Of a DNA stretch of 64,000 bases, positions 1 through 11,617 are shown piece by piece. The stretch is from contig NC_062973.1 of NCBI RefSeq assembly GCF_023078275.1, forward strand, positions 20,020,956-20,084,955, read 5' to 3'. The position numbers and the translations under genes were made by a program. Position 1 is the first letter of the stretch. Each line of letters starts with the position of its first letter. Source of the DNA: Leguminivora glycinivorella. Its lineage: Eukaryota > Arthropoda > Insecta > Lepidoptera > Tortricidae. A model generated the notes under the pieces. The model saw nothing but the letters and a program-made list of their open reading frames with translations. It did no database searches and was not told the origin of the DNA.

Positions 1-450
1 TATAGTGATCCTATTTTACCATGCATTACTAAACATGTTGCCTTGAAAAGTGCAGGTGTTCAGTTACACCAAAAGCTTTACTAAGCGATAGTGATTTTGC
101 ATGTTTCTTACAGACAACTTTCATTTGTTATTAATTGTGAGTAACTGCCTCAGTTAAATTTAATCACTGTACAATTATACTTGTTTATGTCCGCAATTTG
201 AACTTGATTACACTGATGCAATAAACATTGTTCGCTCGCTTTTATTGTCTTGTGTACGATTAGTTAGGTATTGTAAAAGAAAATTGTGAATACAAATTAG
301 TCAAGACACGGTTGAGTTGAGAATAGCTATCTCACGCCAGACTGGGCTGGGTCCAAGCCGGAGTATTATTTTCTGTGGAAAACACTGATCGCCTGCCATA
401 GAAAATCAATCGCTATAGGTGCTCCAGCCTGCTCTACGAGCAACAAGACG
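1..450. other. AT-rich stretch without recognisable feature
   Basis: I see no convincing ORF, splice-bounded exon, inverted repeat or known repeat here. The last 150 bases are somewhat more GC-rich but carry no open frame I can support. Confidence 0.5.
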
Positions 451-1113
451 TGATTTAGGCTTTCTCCAAACTAGAGATGGCAAATATTCGGATTTCGGTA
501 TTCGGCAAATTCGACAAGTTTTTCAATGTTCGTATTCAGCTGAATAGTTCGGTTACATTGCCGAATATTTACCGAATAAACAAAGTCAATAAATATCGTA
601 AGTAATTTCGTAATTAATCGCATAATGACATCCTATTTCAGCATTAGGTATAAGGAACTACCAAAGGGAGTTAAAAATGCATTAAAATATAAAATACAAT
701 AATATTGTAAAAAAGGCAAAATAACGTATCTTAAGAAACAAAAACCAAAATGTTCTTATGCACTAAATTATAGGAACATTAATGAAACGTTTTTAACTCT
801 AAGCCAGAATTTAAAATATGGCTCAACCGAATATTCGGCCGAATGTCCGGTTCGGTAACAGCTGAACCGAATGTTCGGCCGAATATTCGTATTCGGCAAA
901 GTCCGTATTCGGCCCATCTCTATTCCAAACCTTATCGACGTGGAATCGGCTCTAACCAACCAAAAATCGCTAGTTAGTATGAAGACGCTTACGCGTCGTC
1001 AACTCGTCATCGCTGAACGCATCCGTATTCCGTATGCATGTCTATGCTTTGCTAACGAGCAATTTTTGGTCGGCAATAGCCGATCCCTCGTCGATATGTT
1101 TAGAGAGTCTTAT
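450..1113. mobile_element. Foldback MITE family X, copy 1, split by a hAT MITE
   Basis: The outer arms pair as an imperfect inverted repeat. The left arm, up to 471 and resuming at 931, reads CTTTCTCCAAAC then CTTATCGACGTGGAATCGGC. The right arm near 1058-1111 reads back as a related string ending in ATCGGCT...CCGACCAAAAAT. The same core (ccaaac..tatcga...gaatcggct...gaccaaa) occurs at 39179-39357 and, diverged, at 5905-6004. The element is interrupted by the hAT-type MITE at 472-922, so it is older than that insertion. No transposase is present. The exact outer ends are uncertain. Confidence 0.55.
472..922. mobile_element. hAT-type MITE with 8-bp TSD
   Basis: The termini are TAGAGATGG at 472 and CCATCTCTA ending at 922. 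They are flanked by CTCCAAAC (464-471) and TTCCAAAC (923-930), an 8-bp duplication with one mismatch. An 8-bp TSD with (C/T)AGAGATGG-type ends is typical of the hAT superfamily. The interior is rich in repeated 'attcgg' motifs (cgaatattcgg, ttcggccgaat) at both ends, giving long imperfect subterminal inverted repeats. Chance ORFs on both strands run through these repeats. It has no transposase and is therefore non-autonomous. Confidence 0.75.
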
Positions 1114-1810
1114 TCTTTATTTCACTTTCCCAAAATCGGAACAAAAAGGCACACCCAGTAAACAACCAATCGGTGTAAATCCAGTTTGATGAGAAAGCTT
1201 TCACTGCCCTCACGCCGTCTGGACATCAATGTTTGTACACACTTGAGCAATAAAACGGGTTCACACGTGGCTAAAAGGTCCCAGTGGGTTACCTTTGACG
1301 TCAATCCCGCCCTACAAACAGTGCCAATGGGCTATTTCAGGTTGATTTTATTTAGAACGCATCCGATGCATCTAATCTTGTGCGTTGCGAAATCGGGAGT
1401 CCTACCATGGTGTAGTTTAGTTAAATAATTTTCACCCAAGTGAATATTAGGTCTACTCTGTCATAAATTCAAAGGAATTAAATGTGAAAAAGTTGCACAG
1501 TCAGCATCCTCAGCAGCAGACCCATCAGTTAACAACTATTTAGTACCTATCGTACGTAACGCAGTGTCATACCTAAATACATTTGTATTTGTAAAACAAA
1601 AACACTAAAATGTAAATTCAATTACTTAGGTACCCATATGAGGTTAAGTACATAAAGTATTTGAGTACGATGACTGCTGACATATTATTCACGAATTTTC
1701 AATGACGATAAGGACAATCACTAAGTAATTATACCATAATCATAATCATATGTGGAATGTGTGTTTTATGAGAATATAAAAATCGTAATGATGATGGTGG
1801 TGAATCAACG
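1114..1810. other. No recognisable feature
   Basis: Non-coding by appearance. The ORFs here are short and lack a coding look. No repeat boundaries are visible. Confidence 0.4.
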
Positions 1811-1815
1811 CCGAA

Positions 1816-2590
1816 AAGAAATCTTTTTTAACCGCCTTCCAAATCTCAAAGGAAGGGTTATCAAGTCGTCTGTATGTTTTTTTTTTTTTTTAATGTTTGT
1901 TCCTCGATATCTCCGTCGTTACTAGACCGATTTATAAAATTTTTTTTTTATTGAATGTATATGCATACAGATTGGTCCCATTTTTCTCAGAAGCAAGTTC
2001 TGAACATGGGATCCTGGAGAAATCGAGGGAACTCCTCAAATCTGAAAGGCATACATATGGTGATTTTTGTGTTTTTAAAGGAACAGCATGCATTTACGTA
2101 CGGAACAGTGACATTTGGTGCAGTGGAACTCCTGATGATGGTCAGAATGGAACTCCTCAAATCTGAACGGCACACTTATAGTGACTTTGGTATTTTTATA
2201 AGAACAGCATGCACTTACGTCCAGAATAGTGATATTTGGTGCAGTGGAATTGCTGATGATGGTCAGAACGGAACTCCTCAAATCTGAACGGCACACTTAT
2301 AGTGACTTTGGTATTTTTATAAGAACAGCATGCACTTACGTCCAGAACAGTGACATTTGGTGCAGTGGAACTGCTGATGAAGAGTGAGCCGCCCCTGGTT
2401 AGAGTTCCGTTCTGATAATCATTCTCATCTGTAAGTACTTCAGAATCATCCAGATTTCAAAATTGGTTCAGAAATGACGGAGATATCGAATAACAAACAT
2501 TAAAAAATATACAGACGAATTGATAACATAATCCAACATTTGAAAGTATTTATCACCAGAACCCCAAAGGAAGGCGGTTTTTTTTTCTTA
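1816..2590. mobile_element. Foldback element with nested TIRs and internal 121-bp tandem repeats
   Basis: Two inverted-repeat pairs are nested. The outer pair is AACCGCCTTCC near 1830 against GGAAGGCGGTTT near 2569. The inner pair is about 55 bp: ATCAAGTCGTCTGTATG followed by a T tract and aatgtttgtt..cgatatctccgtc (1858-1919), against its reverse complement at 2472-2526. The T tract plus 'cgtctgtat' start is a motif I know from lepidopteran interspersed repeats. The centre holds three tandem units (separate entry). Reading frames inside are by-products of the tandem array. No transposase is present and the superfamily is unclear. Confidence 0.6.
2029..2391. repeat. Three tandem copies of a 121-bp unit
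   Basis: Each unit starts GAACTCCTCAAATCTGAA, at 2029, 2150 and 2271, so the period is exactly 121 bp. Units 2 and 3 are nearly identical; unit 1 is more diverged (gcatacatatggtg versus gcacacttatagtg). The array lies in the middle of the foldback element at 1816-2590, where such minisatellites often expand. Confidence 0.9.
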
Positions 2591-4439
2591 AAAATTATTG
2601 CCTTATATAACCTTTCCAATGTATTAAGAATTAGCTTTTCATTTCAAAAATAGAAGTCCGAACAATCAAAGGTCAAGAGCAGTAAGTACAATCAAATGTC
2701 AAGCGAAGCAAGGTTTTTAAAATGAGTCACGTTGCCTCCCGAACAAAGCCAGACAGGTGCGCCGTGGGTGCAGAAGGCTATTATACCCCTGAATTAAAAA
2801 GCAGTAACAATGTAAGGGAATAGGTACTCTTAGTGCCTTTTCATTTTGAACGGTTGCATAGGAAATGCGTGGGTAAGCATTTTGCATAATTGTGAAATTA
2901 GAACAAGTAACTTGCATATTTGAATTTCGAACGAGAGAGCATTGAGGTTTCATTTAAGGAAATTAACTCATAGCATGATTCGTACTGCATAAAGAACCTT
3001 AATCTTCAGAGCAGGATATAAATTGCCTTCGAGTTGATGCAGACTTTTAAACAAGAACTGGTAGTAGTACCTGCGTAGATGAATATTTGTTTATGCTTCA
3101 TTTTGTTGTGAAAGCATTGAGTTGAGAACACCGCAGCTATTAGTGGTGAACATTTTTATTTGAAAATACTGCTCACCCACAGAGAAGGAAGAGGTTACTA
3201 AACACCATTAATTAGATGAATCGTGTTTACATTTTGGTTTCCGTTGATGCACAAATGTCTTTGAAAAATGGGTTTGGGTCAATCTATTTATTCCACCAAA
3301 ATCTACTTGTGTCTTTCCGATTAGGTCTGGCGATGCAATTTTATTGTGTTGTGGTTGATTTTGAAAGCAACATAATTTATTATAGCAGCAACCGCAGACA
3401 ATTTTATTTCAGAACGGAACTTAAAACTGTCTTCTTAAGCCATATATGCCCATAGGGTCGTTTTCGACGTTAAGTAGGAGAATGAGGTTGTCACCTCAAA
3501 AAATAGGAAAAAAAAATATATGTGTTGGGTTAAAATGCCCCTAAAGTAGAAATAAAAAAAGAAAAGTTTAGAGAGTTACTTAGGTACTAAAGATTTGTCA
3601 AGAGTACCTATCCATTAACCAACATTTCTTTATAAATCAAAAGAGCTTGTGGCTTTCAAATATTAAGCTGATCTAGACGTTACGAGATCTCGTCCGCGAC
3701 GCATTAGTCCGTAATGTAACTAGGTAAAATCGCATGGGAGTTCGCGCGCCCAAATGAGCCTTTAGGCTTTGTCATTTGAAATAATGAAATTGTTCGCCTA
3801 ATAGGCCTTAGCGACACTATAGACCATTAACCTCATTATAATGTAAAGTGGCCACCGCCCATCAGAAAGGTCACTACGCCACGCTAATCTACGCACTGCG
3901 GGCGCAGCTTTATCAAACAGAGAGGCCACTTAGCAGAATTAACGCTATTAATATACAAATACAGTTATCGTGACCTTAATAAATACCAGTAGCAGTAGGT
4001 CTGATTGCAGAATTGTCACTTCTGACATTGACATTCATTTTCATAACAAAACTAGGTCATATTTATAACCTATTGTTTTAATCAGAATACGCCCTCTTGT
4101 ATACATATAACTTCCAACTTGTCAAGTATATTAAATGAAGTATTGGACGGACAAAATAATCATTATATTAGTAGAGAGTAGTGATATTATCATTATTCAT
4201 AAACTTCTAATCTACTTTTGTAATCATAACAAGCTGCTGACTAGTCAAAATTAGGAACGTACAATCATGAACGATATGATTTCAAATATAGAACAACGTC
4301 AGTGACCAATATCAATCATTGTCTAAGGACCAGTTGCATCAACCACAGTTAACCACAGTATGTAACATTAATTTTGAATGAGATTACGTTGAGGCACTCT
4401 GTTCGGTCCTTGTTTGTTTATTTTCTTTCTGACTCTTGG
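2591..4439. other. Intron or intergenic stretch, no supported feature
   Basis: One minus-strand stretch at about 2710-2796 has an acceptor-like 'gctttttaattcag' and short open frames, but no donor, no poly(A) signal and no phase support, so it is not called. The rest is AT-rich and featureless to me. Confidence 0.35.
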
Positions 4440-4939
4440 AGACCATATACATCTCCAAGGAAAAAAGTAGATTAAGTATATATATATTTTTTTTTCCTTT
4501 GCTTAAGACAACAAGAGTCTTTTACAACTCTAAAGTTATTTTAGTTATTCTTTTTTTTTTTCATGTATATTTTTTTTAGATGTACTTTGACACTTAGAGA
4601 CTCTATACATCTCTAACATCTCTTATTAATAATCATAATAGCTTTGTACTTTGTATAATTTCTTGTGTTAATATTTTTTTTTATGAATACTTTTGCTTAT
4701 TAAATTGTATCTTGTTTTTTTAATGCATGTTAATTATAAGATGTAATGTTTTGAAAAGAAGTGGCCCGCCGAGTTTCTTGCCGGTCCCATAGTGGATACC
4801 CTCCTCCAACTGAGGGGGGACTGAAATCTTCTCGAGGCTGAGGCGTAGGGTTAGAGCCGGCGTAGTTTTATTTGACGTTCATAAGCGCATTGTAATATGC
4901 CTACTTGGAAAATAAATATTTCATTTCATTTCATTTCAT
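4440..4939 (+). mobile_element. Non-LTR retrotransposon 3' end (LINE tail)
   Basis: The block includes 'agtggcccgccgagtttct', 'taatatgcctacttgg' and AAATAAATA, and closes in a tandem ATTTC tail (about 4915-4939), as expected for target-primed reverse transcription of a LINE. The same 3' end occurs in reverse orientation at 54532-54865 and 61584-61704, which confirms a dispersed family. Only 3'-UTR-like sequence is present; the copy is 5'-truncated and has no reverse transcriptase. The jockey/CR1 group is likely from recognition of the tail. Confidence 0.75.
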
Positions 4940-5904
4940 AACACATACATCAGCATGACGCCGCAGAAGTCTATGGACATTCCCAAACAAAAATTTAACA
5001 TACGCTAAATTCGGCAACAGAGGGTTTGGTGCTACCGAATCTAAGTGCGCTATAAGAATAAAATTGTAACCAAATATCAAACTAAATCGTCAGCGTTGCA
5101 CTGTTGTCAAACTATGTGGTATTTCAGTATCAGACGACGACTGGGGCGTTTGTTCAGGTCAGCAGTAAATACAAATATAAGCTATGTCACTTTTATTATA
5201 TGTGTTGTATATTTAGATTGCTGTTCCCGCCCCTCTGACGTCAATGCTGGCATTTGGGCCTTGGGCGGGCGGTGTTGCAAGTGTCCTAGCCGCAGCTAAC
5301 TAATTACAATAATTTATTTCACTAATGGCGGTCTGTTGTGATTTAGTGTAATTGGCTAAATAGGCGCTATCGTTTGTCATTTAAGAATTATATGGTTCGG
5401 TCTTTATTGGTATGTTGGCGCCTAAAGTTATGTAAACAAAATATACAGCCGGATTTTATGTCAGTAAATTGATAAAGAATTCGGCCCTATTTTTATAAAC
5501 AAGTCATCGCAGTATTTGATCTTTATAGTCTTACAAAGTCATCATTTTACCTACGATTAATTTGAAATAAATACGGTTTTCCAACCCGTTTCATTTAAAA
5601 AGTGGAGAAAGATCAATACAAATCTAGATGTTTCTTTTAAACTTCGTATTTGGAGCACCGGAGACGGCGAATAAAACCGGCCATTTAATTTGGCGTGTAT
5701 TTTCAACTCCGTTTTCATCGCGAACGTATTTTCAACTCCTTACTTCCAGGACGTATTAATTTTAAGTAATTGTCGATTGATATTTTGAATTATGTGTTAC
5801 GATATATTTGCATAAATACAGACGTATTTTAGACGCATTTCTTTATGTAATCAAGGCGTTTTGGAAGAAAACCATGTTCTTCAAAAGTCCAAATTGGTGA
5901 TAAA
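4940..5904. other. No supported feature; small GC-rich hairpin near 5227
   Basis: CCCGCCCCTC...GGGCGGG at about 5227-5270 can form a short stem and includes a TGACGTCA palindrome. I cannot say whether it is functional. No coding signal is visible. Confidence 0.35.
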
Positions 5905-6004
5905 GGGCCTCCCCAAAATTATCGAAGCGGAATCGAGTTTTGCCGTCCAAAACCGCTGGTATGAACATGCGATTTCGTGTCGAAAGGTTTGGGGAAACCC
6001 TAAA
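5905..6004. mobile_element. Foldback MITE family X, copy 2 (diverged)
   Basis: The ends GGGCCTCCCCAAA and TTTGGGGAAACCCT pair. Between them lie 'tatcgaagcggaatcg' and 'gtccaaaaccg', diverged forms of the family core seen at 931-1111 and 39179-39357. The short reading frame through it is a repeat shadow. Confidence 0.5.
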
Positions 6005-7897
6005 TTTGGATACCTAATCGTGTCTAACAATAGTGAAGTTTGCAGAACAAATCCTAAAGTCTCTAAATCTTGATCCTTGTATACAGTTTAGTTCTTTGTT
6101 TATGACGTATGAAGTGAAATTCTTTTGATCTAATGCTATTCTTGACTGGAAAGAAACATAGTTTGCAGTTCATAGGTATAGGAATGTGAGATACAAAAAC
6201 ATAATAACCTATCCTAAGATCCTAACTGATAAAGCGAGTTTTTGCTGTAGATAAAATAAAGTATATTAGGAAAATAAAGTCGTACATTGTCTTCCACATT
6301 TTTCATTCCATCAATTAATCATTTTCATAGATTGGTTATGACATGTACAGAAATTATCGAATATTTTCGATATGCAAATGTCGTCAGTTTTCTCTTTTAT
6401 AGGTATAAAAAAAAATCACACTTGAAAAAAAAAATATTGTTCAACTTTGAATTATATGGACGAATATTCCTTGAAATAACTAAGACGTAGGTAGTCACTT
6501 CAAAGTTTAGATGCACATATGCTCCATAAATTGAATAAACACACAATTTACCCAGCTCTCTAGTATCTAGACTATTGTAAGCAAAATAAATTAGAACTAA
6601 CAGTTCCGACTAAAATAAATGCTAATCGTCTAGCCTTACGGATATACAATGTTTAGAAAACCAAGGACGGTATATACCGGGACTGACAAATCCTATACAA
6701 AAAAGTGTACCCCTCAAATGTATGAGCCTTTAGGTAAGGGATAAAACTAGATGACGCTATTTCGCAGCTGGAAGTGAAAAAAATCATATTTTCCCCAAAT
6801 ATTTTTAGGTGTTTTTATTTTTTATAGGAACAAAATGACATATTTCTTTCTTTTAGTATCATGATATCATTACACATTTCGAAAAAAAAAGGAATTCGTA
6901 GGCATCATCAGTGTAGTTATGAAAGTATTTAATAGGTGGCGCTAAAAATGAGGTACGATTCTTAGTATGAAGATTGTAAATCCTATATAAATCATCCTTG
7001 ATAAATTATTGAAACGCAGTTTAACGTCTGCATAATGTCTGCGCCCAAGTTTACGGGTTTTTGGAACCGAATGATTCGAGGTGTAATTTTGTGGTGCTAA
7101 ATCTTGTTTTAGATACTATAAAGTAAGGCGACGGTCAATGATCAAGCGGATTCTTGACATTGAATATACGACCGATAGTATCAATATTACGATACATGTG
7201 CGGAAAGGAGATTCGAAACGAGTGCCAATAAATTAAAACAACAAGGAAGTGTTGTAAATTGAGTGACAAATTCCCTCTTCGCCCGTGTATAAATGGTTGC
7301 TCATATGATTTTTTGAAGTTTCGACGTGATAAGTATATTGCGAATTAGTGCAGAAAAAAGCAACATATGTACTGTAAATTGAATTTGAATTTAAACGACG
7401 GGTGCTGCCCCTACTTTGTAAGCTATGTTAATCGTATGGAGTCAATATACTCGTAATTCCATCGGCAAACATCTATTGTTTGACATGTCCAAAAATATTA
7501 CACATCTTTTTAACAATCAGCGCCACTCCTTCAGTCATTCTAAAAGGTTCAAGGACGTTCATGATTCATGATATTTTGTCATGTTCAATCTACATCTCAT
7601 TTTGCTCCAAATCTATGTAAATGTTATTTACGAAAACAATCGCTCTCTTATGGTAAGACAACGCCTTATACCTGTATGTTTTGAATGTAAAAGTTTACTA
7701 GAAAATAATGAGGAAGAATTTGTCAAAACAAACCATGGAACGCAAAAACTGTATGTTTACAAAACAAACCGATTTTGAATCACATTTTCCAGATATACGG
7801 TAACGTAAAAATTTAAAAAACAAAAAGCAATCAACGGTTTTGCGTAGGTAATCCATCAGTAGTACTATCGTTATCATTGTGTGTATAAATAAACGTA
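6005..7897. other. AT-rich stretch, no supported feature
   Basis: Nothing splice-bounded or repeat-bounded was found on either strand. The small ORFs have AT-rich, low-complexity translations. Confidence 0.35.
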
Positions 7898-8328
7898 TTT
7901 TCCCCTCACTAGCTCGGAAACACGTGTTTTGTCCTTCAATACCAGCGGGTAAAAACGCATTTTATCCACTAGTGGGTAAAGTAATTTGACCTTGAATAAA
8001 GTCAAATTAACTGCTTTAAAATTGATAAAAGCAGGTGAATCTAGTAATAAAGATGATTTACCACCTGTGGAACTACTGGAAGCAGTGATAAACGCATTTT
8101 TTGCGTTGTAGTTTCCTCGCTATAATGAGGGGAAAAGTTTTGTGTTACACTCGGGTGCAAAAGTATTTTACTTCTCGTATGTTAAAAAACTCGCAAGTTC
8201 AGGATTCTATTCTCGAACCACTCGCTTCGCTCGTGGTTCAACTATAGAATCCTTTCACTTGCTCGTTTTTCAATTCCACACTCGGCGTTAAAATACAACT
8301 TTGCCCCCTTGTATAACAAATAACTATT
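7898..8328 (+). mobile_element. 430-bp double-foldback element, copy a
   Basis: The element starts TTTTCCCCTCACTAGCTCGG and ends CAAATAACTATT. It consists of two adjacent foldbacks. The first pairs TTTTCCCCTCACTAG..GGAAAC with GTTTCCTCGC..GAGGGGAAAA near 8109-8137. The second spans about 8148-8312, pairs GTTACACTCGGGTGCAAAAG with CTTTGCCCCCTTGTATAAC, and is capped by the strong stem GAACCACTCG-CTTCG-CTCGTGGTTC near 8217-8240. Near-complete copies lie at 41582-42012 (minus), 43551-43970 and 61958-62387. It has no coding capacity; recurring ORFs such as the YPLV frames are shadows. Confidence 0.85.
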
Positions 8329-8621
8329 ATTTACCTACTAACCGTATTTGTTTTTATCTTTATTGGGCATGGAACTTTTAGGCGCCGGAAAATTTTCAAT
8401 GTCATTCAAATCCATACCGGTAAGTATATATTAAGCAATTAGTTTCTGAATGATAATAACAAATCAAGAAGTTTCCGTACTACGCAACATTTTTGTAAAA
8501 ACAATCCTTTTATCACACTTTTTGTAGACAGCTATGATAGTTGCAACATCAAAAATGTATATTATCAAACACAACGTTGACGTGTGGGTCCATCCGTAAA
8601 TAAGTGATCAACCAGAAAGGT
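8329..8621. other. No recognisable feature
   Basis: AT-rich sequence downstream of the candidate minus-strand gene at 8622-9293. I see no canonical AATAAA in the first 200 bases after its stop, which weakens that gene model. Confidence 0.3.
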
Positions 8622-9293
8622 TCAAATCTGCGTCACGACACCCCAAATCAAAGCAGAACAGCATAAAACCCATTTGACACTTGTACGCATAAGACTTTTC
8701 GGTATAAACAAAACACTGTCTGACTTGCGACAGCTCTGGGCCAACCCTGAACTGAAATAGACGTACCCACTCGCCCAAATGAGAAATCAATAATGACTTA
8801 CAGTAAAGTTAATACAGCCTGGGAACAGAGGCCTTTCAATTTCGTTCCTGGTGATAAGGAGCTTATCTATTTTCTTAATTTAATTATTGAAGGTAGTAAA
8901 CAATAGCGTAAGAGGCTTCAGGGCCGCTGCAAGCTGTACTTTAAATAATATAACAATTTTTAAGGACCACATGACAGGATGACTTTAAAATACATAATTG
9001 CATTCGTTTTGGATTTACCTGATAGGTACTTTGAACTGAAAACCAAGGGCGATTAAAGTCAGAAACAAAAAATCACGTGATGGCGTTTGATTTTTTAAAA
9101 CGAACAATGCAGGCACGTGACTTTTCAAAACAAATACTCACGTCGGCATTATTTCTGTTTCCTGGCAACCATGATTATCAAATCCTCGTGTTATGAGTAC
9201 TATAGCGACGGTGAAGCCTCCATTCACAAAATCAGGCGAGTTCAAGGTCACGCGGGCAAGGCCAGTCTTCGAGACGTCCCTGACGTACGCCAT
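8622..9293 (-). CDS. Candidate two-exon small gene, unrecognised protein
   Basis: Exon 1 is 9142-9293 on the minus strand: ATG at 9293, with an in-frame stop (TGA) two codons upstream, then 50 codons plus two bases, beginning MAYVRDVSKTGLARV and running to a GTGAGT donor at 9141. Exon 2 begins at 8751 after the acceptor CTATTTCAG and runs to a TGA ending at 8622. The phase fits: AC from exon 1 plus T from exon 2 gives Thr. The model gives about 93 residues. Hydrophobic stretches lie around residues 28-35 (FTVAIVLI) and near the C terminus (KWVLCCSALIWGVV), so a small membrane protein is conceivable. The intron would be about 390 bp. Local GC and CpG are raised in exon 1. I recognise no family. 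It could instead be a repeat-derived frame; no poly(A) signal was seen. Confidence 0.3.
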
Positions 9294-10093
9294 GCGTCAT
9301 ATATGATATTGATCCGTAGGCACCTTAGACTCATGTCATATAAAATTATAATGAGTGACGTTAGGAGCTCCGTACCTTGATACATTTTTTATGGTAAGAT
9401 TTACTTGAATATTAGATCAAGGTTTGTTTTTATCGAGTATTTGATTTCGTTTGTTTTGTTTTGGCTAAGACGGAACATTGCAATTACGATAGTTGCGATG
9501 TTAAGAAGTTAGATTAATCGGTACCAATTTATTGTTCAAGGAAATATATAATAAGGTGGGAGTCAATATCTAAATTGGACATACCACTACCAATTATAAG
9601 CAACCATGGATTGCATCAGCATCAGCAATAAATGACTCACACAAAACGTAATCATTTACTATTTTTCCATTTTCCATTAGCTTTTTTCACGTCACTTATA
9701 TTGTACAATCCGCCACAGCCTCATAGATGACGACTATAATTGCGCATATATTGCAATACATGCTACATAAAACCCTATGTTAAAGGCATTTGGTATTTCT
9801 TTATTTGCTTCAATAAGATACGAGTATCATGCAAAATTGTATACAGTAAAATAAACTTAGCCTAAATCATGCATAACATTCAAAATGAAATCAAGATTGA
9901 CAAAAGGGTGATAATGATAACTGTCCTAACTAACCTAAAGATGTCACATTTATAGATTTAAATTTTAAGAACTATCTAATCACCTATATTTCATTAAATG
10001 ATTAAATGATACGAGCAGTAATTTAAGTAGTAATTAGTCAACCAGAAAACTGTAAAAACCTGTATGAAGCTAAATGAAATAAGATGAGAGGGA
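9294..10093. other. Non-coding; the proximal part is probably the 3' UTR of the LINE fragment on its right
   Basis: The 3' side (roughly 9830-10093) is AT-rich and lies directly downstream of the minus-strand LINE reading frame, so it may be its 3' UTR. No terminal tandem tail could be fixed. Confidence 0.3.
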
Positions 10094-10498
10094 TTAGTCA
10101 AAAAATCTAGTATAATATTCATCCAGGCTGTAGAAAGGCCTGCACATAAGGTAGTTTTTAAGTTTTTTACTAAATTGTTGAAAATTTTCAGCATTCTTTA
10201 TGTCGTCATCTAGTTCGTTATATATTTTTAATGATACTCTAGAGACACTATTTTTAAAATGCGTATAGTTTGACGTCGGTAGAGCTAGTTGCACCCTACG
10301 CCTTAATGGATAATTCATTTCTTGACAAGTCAATTTAAATAAGTCAATGTTTTTATACACATACATACTAATGTGATATATGTACAAAGCTACAACTGTC
10401 AGGATTTTATTCTCCACAAAAAGGTCTCTATGCGTTTCTGGAAAGTAACCAACAATGAGTCTTAAACTTTTTTTCTGTAATAACAAGATTTGATTCGG
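10094..10498 (-). pseudogene. LINE reverse transcriptase C-terminal fragment (jockey/CR1-like)
   Basis: A minus-strand frame of about 130 codons carries the region after the catalytic domain of insect non-LTR reverse transcriptases: LLLQKKSLRLIVGYF, then KILTVVALYIYHISMYVYKN, and a C-terminal LKNYLMCRPFYSLDEYY. This matches the family pattern 'LQK(R)AIRII...NILTVxSxYIYExxxYVxKN...LKxxLxxKxxYSxxEY'. The palm and finger motifs are absent. An in-frame TAG lies a few codons upstream of 10498, so the copy is truncated and dead. No initiator ATG is expected for such a fragment. Confidence 0.8.
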
Positions 10499-11121
10499 AT
10501 TATATTCCTACAAAAAAAGAAACTTATTCAATGACATGACGACTGAAGCGCCGCATCTATTTACGTTGCGACTGTCGATGTGACATTGTTGGATGTCCCA
10601 CAATTTACAAAAGTAAGTCTAAAAGCAGTCTTATTCATCTGACTGCATTTGTAATGAAAGGGACAGTGAGATTGGTCGTCAGATGTCACCGGCTTCAGGG
10701 TAAAGGTCTGGATCGGCGCCAGAGACGGGTACACGTCATGCTATCTTTGAAAGCAGTTTAAATTCACCAGCCTTCTAATTTGAGACAGTCTGGTCTGGCG
10801 ATTGTACCACGTGATGAGACACATATATAAATGTATGGGTGCTTTTAAAACATTGTGATGTATCGCGTCTTGGTTGGTAGCCAATTGATCGTCAGACAAA
10901 CTGGGGGATGGCATATACCTACACATAATAACCTACATATACAAAATCAGTTCAGGTATCTACAGTTCTGTACTCAATATCCTGATCATACACAACACAG
11001 ATCACAGATGGGTAGGTAGGTAGGATTTTTCAAGAAAGTAATCAATATAATTATAAAGTAACCTATGATATAAATTATACGTAGTTTATACATGAAAGAA
11101 AATCGATATGGAAACATTAAA
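10499..11121. other. No supported feature
   Basis: Mixed-composition non-coding DNA. The short minus-strand frame near 10741-10926 is not convincing. Confidence 0.35.
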
Positions 11122-11182
11122 TTATCAGAAAGTACAAGGAAATGCTTTTATAGTAAAAGCATTTCCTTGTACTTTCTGATAA
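11122..11182. repeat. Perfect 29-bp hairpin with 3-nt loop
   Basis: The arm TTATCAGAAAGTACAAGG..CTTTTA (11122-11150) is followed by TAG and then its exact reverse complement (11154-11182). There are no mismatches. The loop is unusually tight for a microRNA precursor, and the duplex is perfect rather than bulged. It could be a tiny foldback left by repair or template switching, or a young hairpin RNA source. Confidence 0.95.
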
Positions 11183-11617
11183 AAAAATCACTATTTATTG
11201 TTGTAAACTTACGCAATTAAAAACAAACAAAGCCTTTTTCCACTTATTGCTAATCGCGATATTAAAATAATTATAATACATGTATGGTTGCGGAAAAAAC
11301 TAGTATAATTCACATTTTAATTTTATCTTGGCACTCTGGTATCGTATGAAATCAAAATTGATAATATTGTAGGTAGGTGTAATATCCTAGAAGGTTATCT
11401 TATCACAGTATTTGTTTTTATTTAAATGATTTATCATTTTTTTTATCAAATTCCTTTCGTAGTTATCAAACTTGGAAATACTGTGAGGGTTTCGACACCG
11501 ACACCACTTTATGCGTTACAAATAGTACCTAATTATTACAGTTCTTTGAAGAAATATTTTGAACCCTAGTTAAAGTTTACATAAATATGACAGACATGGA
11601 GATAAAGAAGAGCAATT

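Noticed and set aside
2710..2796. Acceptor-like site with short open frames (minus)
   Set aside because: A good AG context but no donor or poly(A) signal. The frame that would accept a single carried base hits a stop at once.
10741..10926. 61-codon minus-strand ORF
   Set aside because: Short, no domain, no splice or poly(A) support.
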